Positions 35,480-42,026 of a stretch of DNA of 64,000 bases are shown here, in pieces; position 1 is the first letter of the stretch, and each line of letters opens with the position of its first letter. Origin of the DNA: Akkermansiaceae bacterium. GTDB lineage: Bacteria > Verrucomicrobiota > Verrucomicrobiia > Verrucomicrobiales > Akkermansiaceae. Below the pieces are notes generated by a model. The model saw nothing but the letters and a program-made list of their open reading frames with translations. It searched no databases and was not told where the DNA came from. The stretch is from assembly GCA_024233115.1 (NCBI GenBank), contig JACKQB010000006.1:310001-374000 (forward strand), given 5' to 3'. Made by a program: the position numbers and the translations under genes.

Positions 35480-36166
35480 TTAGTTTTCCAATTCGAGCAT
35501 CGCCGGTGCCACCTTTTCGAAGGTGGGGTTCTTGATCACCTGCACCGAGCCGTTGCAGTAAATGACGATGATCTGGTTGTCCCGCCACTGTGCTGTGGGT
35601 AGCACGTTTTCCTCAAACGCCGTCCTGCCGTCACACGCGCGCAGGTGGCTGTCGTTGAGCGCGGTGGTCATGTACGGCTGGCCGGCAAGGTCCTTTGTCT
35701 TTATCGTCGATATGCCCGATAGCTGGGCCACGGCCGGAATGGTGCCGTTGTCCCACGGCGTGTAGCTGATTTCCTTCCAAGAGGGGGTTCTGAACTCCGC
35801 CTCGCTGATTGACCTGACAGCAGGATCGGCCTTGTCCCTGACAAGGCCATCGAGTTTGCCATTGTAATCGTTGTAAATGTAGGGACCTAGATAATTCCAC
35901 CAATAGGCCTTCTCAGTGTTGTTCCAAGTGCTCCCCCACGTCGTGGCGGGAAAAATGCCGAAGTTCTCCATGGCGAACGCCTCCGCACCGATGTGCATCT
36001 GCTTGAGGTTGTTCACAGAGGCTGTGGTGCGTGCTTTCGTCCCCATCCTGGTCACCACGCCAAATGTAAGAGCCGCGAGAACAGCAATGATCGCGATGAC
36101 CACCAGTAGCTCCACCAGAGTAAAGCCGGGGCGGCGGGACGAACGGTCAGAAAAGTTGTTTATCAT
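35480..36166 (-). CDS. Pseudopilin-like protein (prepilin-type N-terminus), paralogue 1
   Basis: A 228-residue protein with a type IV/type II prepilin leader RRPG|FTLVELLVVIAIIAVLA, including the Gly cleavage site and Glu at mature position 5. Downstream are NNLKQMHIGAEAFAMEN, DGLVRDKADP and a C-terminal block WRDNQIIVIYCNGSVQVIKN shared by all three pseudopilins here. Such proteins are abundant in Verrucomicrobia/Planctomycetes and are assumed to be processed by a prepilin peptidase and assembled by a type II-like apparatus. Neither is in the window. Tandem with paralogue 2. A regulatory motif lies about 70 bases upstream. Confidence 0.88.
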   Translation of the reverse strand: MINNFSDRSSRRPGFTLVELLVVIAIIAVLAALTFGVVTRMGTKARTTASVNNLKQMHIGAEAFAMENFGIFPATTWGSTWNNTEKAYWWNYLGPYIYNDYNGKLDGLVRDKADPAVRSISEAEFRTPSWKEISYTPWDNGTIPAVAQLSGISTIKTKDLAGQPYMTTALNDSHLRACDGRTAFEENVLPTAQWRDNQIIVIYCNGSVQVIKNPTFEKVAPAMLELEN

Positions 36167-36232
36167 GATGGAATGGATTCTTTTGGAACCATGTCACCAG
36201 GCCATCCTCCCCGCAACACAGAAAAAAGCCCC

Positions 36233-36251
36233 CCGTCCAGATATGAAACGT
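36233..36251. promoter_or_regulatory. Putative operator CCGTCCAGATATGAAACGT
   Basis: Reads CGTTTCATATCTGGACGG on the other strand, close to TGTTTCAtATATGGACA. It lies 67-85 bases upstream of pseudopilin paralogue 1, inside a block that is repeated before paralogue 2. Confidence 0.4.
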
Positions 36252-36288
36252 CGCTGGCGTCACCTGGAAGCGGAATGCCGGGGAAACG

Positions 36289-36972
36289 TCAGTTTTGCAA
36301 TTCGGGCATCGCCGGCGCCACCTTTTCATAGGTGGGGTTCTTGATCACCTGCACCGAGCCGTTGCAGTAAATGACGATGATCTGGTTGTTCCGCCACTGT
36401 GCTGTGGGCAGCACGTTTTCCTCAAACGCCTCCCGGCCGTCGCACGCGCGCAGATAACCGTTATTGAGCGCGGTGGACATGTAGGGCTGACCGGCGAGGT
36501 CCTTTGTCTTTATCGTCGAAATACCGGGGAGCTGAGCGTGCGGGGACACCGTTAGGTTGTCCCACGGCGTGTAGCTGATTTCACCCCACTTGGGCGTCCT
36601 GAATGCCGAGTCGCTGATCGCCCTGACAGCTGGATCGGCCTTGTCCCTGACAAGACCATCGAGTTTGCCCTGGTAATCGTTGTATATGTAGGGACCTAGG
36701 TAGTTCCACCAGTAGGCCTTGTCCACGCCCTTGGCATGCCCCCAGGTGGTGGATGGGAAAATGCCGAAGTTCTCCATCGCAAACGACTCCGCCCCGATAT
36801 GAATCTGCTTGAGGTTGTTCACGGAGGACGCGGTACGCGCCTTCGCCACCAGCTTGGTCACCACGGTGAACGTGAGAGCGGCGAGAACAGCGACAATCGC
36901 TATGACCACCAGCAGCTCCACCAGGGTGAAGCCGGGACGGCGGGACAGACGGACGGGGCTTTTGTGCATCAT
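36289..36972 (-). CDS. Pseudopilin-like protein, paralogue 2
   Basis: A 227-residue close duplicate of paralogue 1, with leader RRPG|FTLVELLVVIAIVAVLA, NNLKQIHIGAESFAMEN and the C-terminal block WRNNQIIVIYCNGSVQVIKN. The copies differ most in residues ~120-160. Not only the coding region but also about 70 bases of upstream DNA are recognisably duplicated (GTCCAGATATGAAAC, GAAAAAAGCC, ATCCTCCCCGCAAC), so the duplication included the promoter. Whether they form heteromers or serve different surface functions is unknown. Confidence 0.88.
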   Translation of the reverse strand: MMHKSPVRLSRRPGFTLVELLVVIAIVAVLAALTFTVVTKLVAKARTASSVNNLKQIHIGAESFAMENFGIFPSTTWGHAKGVDKAYWWNYLGPYIYNDYQGKLDGLVRDKADPAVRAISDSAFRTPKWGEISYTPWDNLTVSPHAQLPGISTIKTKDLAGQPYMSTALNNGYLRACDGREAFEENVLPTAQWRNNQIIVIYCNGSVQVIKNPTYEKVAPAMPELQN

Positions 36973-37038
36973 GGTAGTAACTATTCTTAGGAAACCATGT
37001 CACCCGCGCATCCTCCCCGCAACCATGAAAAAAGCCAC

Positions 37039-37056
37039 CCGTCCAGATATGAAACA
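37039..37056. promoter_or_regulatory. Putative operator CCGTCCAGATATGAAACA
   Basis: The same motif, at the same distance (67-84 bases) before pseudopilin paralogue 2. Conservation could reflect the duplication itself rather than selection. Confidence 0.4.
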
Positions 37057-37208
37057 CAGCCGCAGTCGTGGTCCGACGGTGTTTTTTTGTGAATATCGGC
37101 AGCGACGGCACGTCTATCGTTCCGTAACCATGAGACAAAAAAGGCTTTACCAACAAGCGTCCTCCTTGTAATGAGCCTCGAATATTCACCTACCCCCAGT
37201 TCCCCGGC

Positions 37209-37394
37209 ATGAAATCGATCCGCACCTTCATCATCTCGAGCTCCACGTTTCTCGCCGTTTGGCTGACGGCTTCCTACACCACCCAGCCGGAGAACAACCA
37301 ACCCGTGCCCACTGTCCAACAAGCATCGGCGGTTACCGACCTCTCACCTGCCACCGCCACCGATCGCGAACAGGAAACACACCGCGTCCGCTGA
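37209..37394 (+). CDS. Possible small exported peptide
   Basis: A 61-codon frame starting ATG after CCCCGGC, with a hydrophobic N-terminus (KSIRTFIISSSTFLAVWLTA) and a Pro/Gln/Thr-rich remainder. It sits in the ~500-base region between pseudopilin 2 and the GbsR-type gene, otherwise empty apart from an operator-like site. No family is recognised. It may be spurious. Confidence 0.3.
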   Translation: MKSIRTFIISSSTFLAVWLTASYTTQPENNQPVPTVQQASAVTDLSPATATDREQETHRVR

Positions 37395-37468
37395 GCCTCC
37401 CGTGTCTGCTCCGGGAATTGTGTTCAAAAATAATTGAACTCTGTCGGCATCCCGCCTATCCTGTCGCC

Positions 37469-37969
37469 ATGAGCACACAGGAAACGCGATCCACCGGGGT
37501 TGAGGTGATCGACGACCGCATTATCTCCTTCTTCCAGGACGGCGTGCGCATGCTGGGGCTTCCCAAGTCGGTCGGTGAGATATTCGGGGTGCTTTTTGCC
37601 TCCCCCAAACCGCTGACCATGCTTGATCTGTGCACCCGGCTCGGCATCAGTAAAGGCTCGACCAGTCAGGGCCTCAAAATGCTGCGTACCCTCGGTGCGG
37701 TGCGTGAGGTCGCCTACAATGACGACCGCAAGACTTACTTTGAAGCCGACGTCGAGTTGAAGAAGCTGGTCGGCGGCTTTATCCGTGAAGAGATCCGCCC
37801 CCACCTTGCCAGTGGACAGGAAAAGCTCAACCAGTTGGAAAATGAGCTCGATCAGGTTGATGATCCCGAATTGAAGGCATTCTATGACGAGCGTATCAAA
37901 CGCCTCAAACGCTGGTCAGGCAAAGCCAACCTCGTCCTCCCCCTGCTCCAGAAATTCCTTGGTGAATAA
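37469..37969 (+). CDS. GbsR/MarR-type transcriptional regulator
   Basis: A 166-residue regulator resembling GbsR: the N-terminal helix-turn-helix covers PKSVGEIFGVLFASPKPLTM, LDLCTRLGISKGSTSQGLKM and the wing LGAVREVAYNDDRKTYFEAD. The C-terminal half is helical and charged (KLNQLENELDQVDDPELKAF), fitting a dimerisation coiled coil. I use ATG 37469 because the frame upstream shows no family similarity. The next gene, a NusG paralogue, starts 5 bases after its stop, so they are one transcription unit. A regulator of this type next to a NusG paralogue often precedes surface-polysaccharide genes, but a terminator follows here. Confidence 0.83.
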   Translation: MSTQETRSTGVEVIDDRIISFFQDGVRMLGLPKSVGEIFGVLFASPKPLTMLDLCTRLGISKGSTSQGLKMLRTLGAVREVAYNDDRKTYFEADVELKKLVGGFIREEIRPHLASGQEKLNQLENELDQVDDPELKAFYDERIKRLKRWSGKANLVLPLLQKFLGE

Positions 37970-37974
37970 TCACG

Positions 37975-38541
37975 ATGCCCACCACAGAGTCCAACCCGGA
38001 ACAAGCGGATGACCCCGCCTGGTACTGCGTCCGTACCCAGACCAAGCGTGAACACCTCGCCGCCAGGTCGCTGAGACAGCTCGATGGCGTGGAGTCGTTC
38101 TGTCCCCGCCTCCGCTACCGCAAGGCCACCCGCCGGGGCAAGGTCTGGTGGGTGGAAGCGATGTTTCCCGGCTACATCTTTGCTTTTTTCTCCCGATTCG
38201 AAAACGAACGGCAGGTGGTGCACACCCACGGTGTGATGAAACTGTTGAAATTCGGCGACTATATTCCGGAAATCCCCGCCACCTTCATCGCCGAGCTCTA
38301 CAAGCAGATGCAGGACCAGGAGGACGGTGATAACGACATGCTGACCCTTGAGCCAACCATCAACAAAGGGGATGAGGTGGAAATCGCCCACGGTGCCCTG
38401 CAGGGCTTCCAGGGCAAGGTTGTGGAGGTTCTTCCCGCCCATGAGCGCGTTAAAATTCTGATCGAGTTTCTTGGCAATCCCCAGATCGTGGACGCGGACC
38501 TGTTCTCGCTCATCCTGCCGAGCAAGCCGATACCTGAATAA
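37975..38541 (+). CDS. NusG-family transcription antiterminator (RfaH/UpxY-like)
   Basis: A 188-residue NusG paralogue. The NGN domain begins PAWYCVRTQTKREHLAARSL and continues FCPRLRYRKATRRGKVWWVE and MFPGYIFAFF. After a linker the KOW domain reads INKGDEVEIAHGALQGFQGK, VVEVLPAHERVKILIEFLG. Extra residues in the NGN loop and the absence of a SecE/ribosomal-protein neighbourhood mark it as a specialised paralogue, not housekeeping NusG. It is coupled to the GbsR-type gene and followed by a terminator, so its target operon is probably elsewhere. It may act on long transcripts such as the 16-kb uronate operon in this window; that is speculation. Confidence 0.88.
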   Translation: MPTTESNPEQADDPAWYCVRTQTKREHLAARSLRQLDGVESFCPRLRYRKATRRGKVWWVEAMFPGYIFAFFSRFENERQVVHTHGVMKLLKFGDYIPEIPATFIAELYKQMQDQEDGDNDMLTLEPTINKGDEVEIAHGALQGFQGKVVEVLPAHERVKILIEFLGNPQIVDADLFSLILPSKPIPE

Positions 38542-38563
38542 TTCGGCTGGGATCAATCGATAG

Positions 38564-38598
38564 AAAAAAACCCGCTCCCACTGAAGGGAACGGGTTTG
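38564..38598. terminator. Bidirectional rho-independent terminator
   Basis: AAACCCGCTCCC pairs with GGGAACGGGTTT around a short loop, with an A-run before and TTT after. It lies between the convergent NusG-like and PEP-CTERM (38661) genes. Confidence 0.82.
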
Positions 38599-38660
38599 GA
38601 AATGGATGCTCGATACGAACGGCAGCCCATCTCTTGCGGCGGCGCAGGACCGTGTGCTCC

Positions 38661-39320
38661 TTAGCCTTTACGGCGGCGCAGGATCAAGGCAAGTCCGCCG
38701 AGACCAAGGAGTGCGGCGCTGGACGGCTCCGGAACCAAGGTCAGAGTGAGAACCCCCTGGTGGTCGTTGCTGGCACCGCCGGGGCTGTGGCTGATGTTGT
38801 TTACGACGTCGCCGTAGTGCTGGTTATTGAACTCGAAGCTGGCCTGCCATGGGTCGCCATTGGAGTCGCTGAAGTTCACCGGGGTGCCCTCGGCAACCAG
38901 GATGCTCACGGTGGTGGTGTCCTGCTTGCGAATGGCAAAGCGGATGCTTCCCGTCGTATTCGCTCCGGCGAATCCTGCGATACCAAAGTAATAGCTGGTG
39001 GTTGCGGTGATCGGGGCGGCCTCAAAATCCAGTGTGGTAGCGCCGTTGCCGGAGTTTTCGCCGATGCCGGTTTCACCGAAGGTGCCGTCGTTGTCCGCGT
39101 CCCAGTAAACGTTGGCGAGGTTATAGAATCCTACACCGTTGGCTGGAGCGGTGTTCCATTGGCTGGTACCGCTCTTGATACCCAGGAAATTACCTGTGTA
39201 ATTGATGTAGTCTGATCCTGATCCGGTGCCGCTTGTCGTAGCAAACAGTGTGATGGCAGCTTGGGAACCAGCCGTCAGGGCGGCTGAAATCAGGACGGAC
39301 AGAAGGGGTGTCAATTTCAT
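38661..39320 (-). CDS. PEP-CTERM sorted exported protein
   Basis: A 219-residue protein with signal peptide KLTPLLSVLISAALTAGSQA, an Asp/Gly-rich beta-sandwich body (YWDADNDGTFGETGIGEN, TSYYFGIAGFAGANTTGSIR), and the tail VPEPSSAALLGLGGLALILR plus RRKG. The body resembles short exported proteins of unknown function widespread in the phylum. ATG 39320 directly precedes the signal peptide; ATG 39329 and 39377 are in frame but less likely. It is the only gene between the NusG terminator and pseudopilin 3 and appears monocistronic. Confidence 0.84.
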   Translation of the reverse strand: MKLTPLLSVLISAALTAGSQAAITLFATTSGTGSGSDYINYTGNFLGIKSGTSQWNTAPANGVGFYNLANVYWDADNDGTFGETGIGENSGNGATTLDFEAAPITATTSYYFGIAGFAGANTTGSIRFAIRKQDTTTVSILVAEGTPVNFSDSNGDPWQASFEFNNQHYGDVVNNISHSPGGASNDHQGVLTLTLVPEPSSAALLGLGGLALILRRRKG

Positions 39321-39477
39321 AGCGGTCATCCTATCGAATGCCGTTTTCGATGTCAAAAAATTAATTCCGCAAAACATTTCACATGCTGCGGGGGTGAATC
39401 ACTCCATGTTTTCACCCCCTACATTTTGCAGTTGCCCGGGAGCGCGGCTTTGTTGTGAACCACTGGCCTTTACTGGC

Positions 39478-40167
39478 TCAATCCTGATCTGGATCCATTG
39501 CGGGAGCCACTGTTTGGAACGTGGGGTCTTTGACAACCTTTACAGCTCCATCGCAGTAGAGCACGATGATCTTGTTATCACGCCACGCGGCGCTTGGCAC
39601 CACATACTTGTTGTACTGGGCCTCGTTCCACACACCGAGCGTGCCCGTGTTTCGGGATGTCGACAGGTAGGGCTGCCCCCCCAGGTCTTCAGTGCGCGAA
39701 ACACTGATACCCATCATTTTACTGGACGAAGGAACGCTCCCGTTGGTCCATGGCATGTAGCTGATATTCCCCCATCCCCCGCCTACCAGCTGGCTATCTT
39801 TGATTGAACTAACATTGGGATCAGCCTTGTCACGAAACGTCCCATCCAGCTTTCCGGTATTTTCACTGTAGACATAAGGTGCCAGAGCCTGCCACCAATA
39901 CATTTTCCCGGCACCAGGAGGGGTTGAATCAGGGTCCCCCCAATACGTGGCGGGAAAAACACCATGGTTATCACCAGCAAAACCTTCAGCGGCTATGTGG
40001 AGTTGTTTCAAATTGTTCACGGATGCAACCGTCTTGCTCCTCGACACCATCTTGGTCACCACGGTGAAAGACAATGCAACCAACGCGGCAATGATGGCGA
40101 TCACGACTAATAGCTCCACCAGGGTAAAACCATGGTGGTGCCTGGATTCAGATGTTTTAATGTGCAT
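39478..40167 (-). CDS. Pseudopilin-like protein, paralogue 3
   Basis: A 229-residue pseudopilin with leader HHHG|FTLVELLVVIAIIAALV. It shares with paralogues 1 and 2 the blocks NNLKQLHIAAEGFAGDN, DGTFRDKADPN and the C-terminal WRDNKIIVLYCDGAVKVVKD, PTF(Q/E)(T/K)VAPAM. It is more distant from the other two than they are from each other. It lies immediately downstream of the KDPG aldolase gene on the same strand (204 bases away, with no clear terminator between), tying this family to the uronate locus. Confidence 0.86.
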   Translation of the reverse strand: MHIKTSESRHHHGFTLVELLVVIAIIAALVALSFTVVTKMVSRSKTVASVNNLKQLHIAAEGFAGDNHGVFPATYWGDPDSTPPGAGKMYWWQALAPYVYSENTGKLDGTFRDKADPNVSSIKDSQLVGGGWGNISYMPWTNGSVPSSSKMMGISVSRTEDLGGQPYLSTSRNTGTLGVWNEAQYNKYVVPSAAWRDNKIIVLYCDGAVKVVKDPTFQTVAPAMDPDQD

Positions 40168-40371
40168 AACGGATTTTTTTCAACTTAGTGGCAAGGCTAC
40201 GTCACGATGGTTTACAATCAACTCTTAAAGCTGAACAATTGCAAGGCCAGCTCCACCCTCAATGCAAGCGAAACAAAGCCAGGCGTCACCCCAGGAAGGG
40301 CGGCCGCGATGGTGGTTTTTTATACATGGGATGCTGACTTGGTTAAAAGGTTTAAAAGGTGGGGCGCACGC

Positions 40372-41031
40372 TTACTTGGTGCCACGGACAAGTGCGACAG
40401 CACCACGCACACGGGATTCAATTTCTGAAAAATCACCGGCCTGGATCAGGCTGCGCTCGACCATCCATGAGCCGCCACAGGCGGAAACACACGGCATGGA
40501 TAGATAGTCCATCACGTTCCCCTCATTGATGCCTCCGGTTGGCACGAATTTCATGTCGCCGTAAGGGGCAGCCATCGCCTTCAAGGTCTTGGCGCCGCCA
40601 AACGCCTCTGCTGGAAAGAACTTAACAACCTCAAGGCCGTGACTCATCGCCCTGGCGATGTCAGACGGCGTGATGACGCCGGGAATGACCAGCACACCGA
40701 GCTCCTGGCAGCGGACCACCACCTCGTCGTGCATTCCGGGGCAGATGATGTATTTCGCCCCGCAATCCACCGCCTGGTCAACCTGCTGCGCCGTACAAAC
40801 GGTCCCCGCGCCCAACAATACATCAGGATGCTTGCTGATTTCCCTCATGGCGTCCAGGGCGGCCGATGTGCGCATGGTGACTTCAGCCACCGGCAGGCCG
40901 CCGGAGACAAGGGCCTCCGCCAATGGCGCGGCATCCTTGGCGTCGTCCAGCACAATGACCGGAACCAGCTTGTGGCTTTCCAACTGACGGGCGATCTCCT
41001 GGTTTGCTGCTAATGAATCGGTGTTTTGCAT
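40372..41031 (-). CDS. eda: 2-keto-3-deoxy-6-phosphogluconate (KDPG) aldolase
   Basis: Splits KDPG to pyruvate and glyceraldehyde-3-phosphate, the last step of uronate catabolism through KduI/KduD. 219 residues; the Schiff-base Lys is in LEVVKFFPAEAFGG, the general-base Glu in VAEVTMRTSAAL, and GAGTVCTAQQ, ICPG and FVPTGGI complete the active site. It might instead have the 4-hydroxy-2-oxoglutarate activity common in this family. It is divergent from the IclR gene, with at least two operator-like motifs between them, and is therefore likely regulated with the uronate operon. A KDG kinase, needed to supply its substrate, is not in the window. Confidence 0.92.
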   Translation of the reverse strand: MQNTDSLAANQEIARQLESHKLVPVIVLDDAKDAAPLAEALVSGGLPVAEVTMRTSAALDAMREISKHPDVLLGAGTVCTAQQVDQAVDCGAKYIICPGMHDEVVVRCQELGVLVIPGVITPSDIARAMSHGLEVVKFFPAEAFGGAKTLKAMAAPYGDMKFVPTGGINEGNVMDYLSMPCVSACGGSWMVERSLIQAGDFSEIESRVRGAVALVRGTK

Positions 41032-41092
41032 GACTTCCGGTATAGACGGGGCACGTCCTCCCTCAAGTCAAATTATGCGCACAGCCTCGTTT

Positions 41093-41110
41093 TTAATTCA
41101 TATATGGATT
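41093..41110. promoter_or_regulatory. Weak operator-like site AATTCATATATGGATT
   Basis: Partial match to the shared motif (TTCATATATGGA conserved) about 60 bases upstream of the KDPG aldolase start. It could be an accessory site. Confidence 0.3.
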
Positions 41111-41113
41111 TAT

Positions 41114-41132
41114 TGTTTCAAATATGGACAGA
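41114..41132. promoter_or_regulatory. Putative operator TGTTTCAAATATGGACAGA
   Basis: Matches the sites at 21979 and 23011 in all but a few positions. It lies between the divergent KDPG aldolase and IclR genes, where an IclR regulator would be expected to act. Confidence 0.5.
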
Positions 41133-41190
41133 TCACACATGGAGGATTGACCTGTCGCCCAACCTGGGCAAATAGTGACATACGTAAAAA

Positions 41191-41210
41191 CCCTGTCCAC
41201 ATATGAACGA
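41191..41210. promoter_or_regulatory. Putative operator overlapping the IclR start codon
   Basis: CCTGTCCACATATGAACG, the reverse form of the motif, spans the ATG of the IclR gene (41203). Binding here would block its own expression, suggesting autoregulation. Confidence 0.42.
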
Positions 41211-41964
41211 ATACCGCATCCCCAGCATTGCCAACACCTGTGCTATCTTCCAGCTTTTAACTTCAAGCCGGAAAGCCATGACGACAAGTGCCATCGCAAA
41301 GGAGCTGGATCTCCCCCGAACCTCCGTCTTCAGGATCATGAGGACCCTGGAGGTGGAGGGCATGGTGCGCTGTATCGACAAGAGCTACGTGATGGGACAC
41401 CGCCTGATCAACCTGGGGCTGCAAGTCGTCTCGCAGATCCCCGAGCGCAATCTTTGTGTGCCGATTCTTCAGGCACTGACCAAGGCGACGCAGGAGTCGT
41501 CCCACTTCGCCATCCTGTCGGGCGCCAACGCACTGCTCATCGAGGTGTGCGACAGCCCGCACGCGCTTCGCGTGGCCAGCCGGCCCGGCACCCTGGCGGA
41601 CATGCACTGCTCGGCCTCCGGCAAGGTGATGCTCGCATACTCCACCAAGGAGGCGCGCAATGATTTGCTGGACCGCATCAAGTTCGTCAAGAGGACGGAA
41701 AACACCCACACCAGCAAGGAGTCGCTCCTTCCCGAGCTCGACGAGATACGCCGCGTCGGATACGCCGTTGACGACGTCGAATACCACGATCACGTCCGCT
41801 GCCTTGGCGCACCGGTGTTCAACGCCCTGAACCAAGTGGTGGGGGTGATCGGCATCACGGCTGCCAAGTCCCGTTTTACCAAGGCACTCATTCCCGAAGT
41901 CTCCAAAAAGGTCATCGCTGCCGCCAATGACCTCTCCAAAAAGCTCGGTCACCAACAAAGCTAA
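41203..41964 (+). CDS. IclR-family transcriptional regulator
   Basis: A 253-residue regulator with an N-terminal winged helix (IPSIANTCAIFQLLTSSRKA, MTTSAIAKELDLPRTSVFRI, MRTLEVEGMVRC) and a C-terminal ligand domain (HCSASGKVMLAY, VDDVEYHDHVRCLGAPVFNA, VVGVIGITAAKSRF), the usual IclR pattern. Members of this family such as KdgR control pectin and uronate catabolism in response to 2-keto-3-deoxygluconate. Position and domain content fit a KDG- or DKII-responsive regulator for the operon starting at 42027. The start ATG overlaps an operator-like site; no Shine-Dalgarno is apparent. Confidence 0.9.
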   Translation: MNEYRIPSIANTCAIFQLLTSSRKAMTTSAIAKELDLPRTSVFRIMRTLEVEGMVRCIDKSYVMGHRLINLGLQVVSQIPERNLCVPILQALTKATQESSHFAILSGANALLIEVCDSPHALRVASRPGTLADMHCSASGKVMLAYSTKEARNDLLDRIKFVKRTENTHTSKESLLPELDEIRRVGYAVDDVEYHDHVRCLGAPVFNALNQVVGVIGITAAKSRFTKALIPEVSKKVIAAANDLSKKLGHQQS

Positions 41965-42026
41965 CCCGACCTAACAACATCCGCCCACCTTATCCCCCGT
42001 CCACTTTCCAACCACACTTTCCCACC

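Noticed and set aside
40296..40312. TTTTATACATGGGAT as a further copy of the shared operator
   Set aside because: Only about 10 of 15 positions match and the distance to pseudopilin 3 differs from the other pseudopilin sites.
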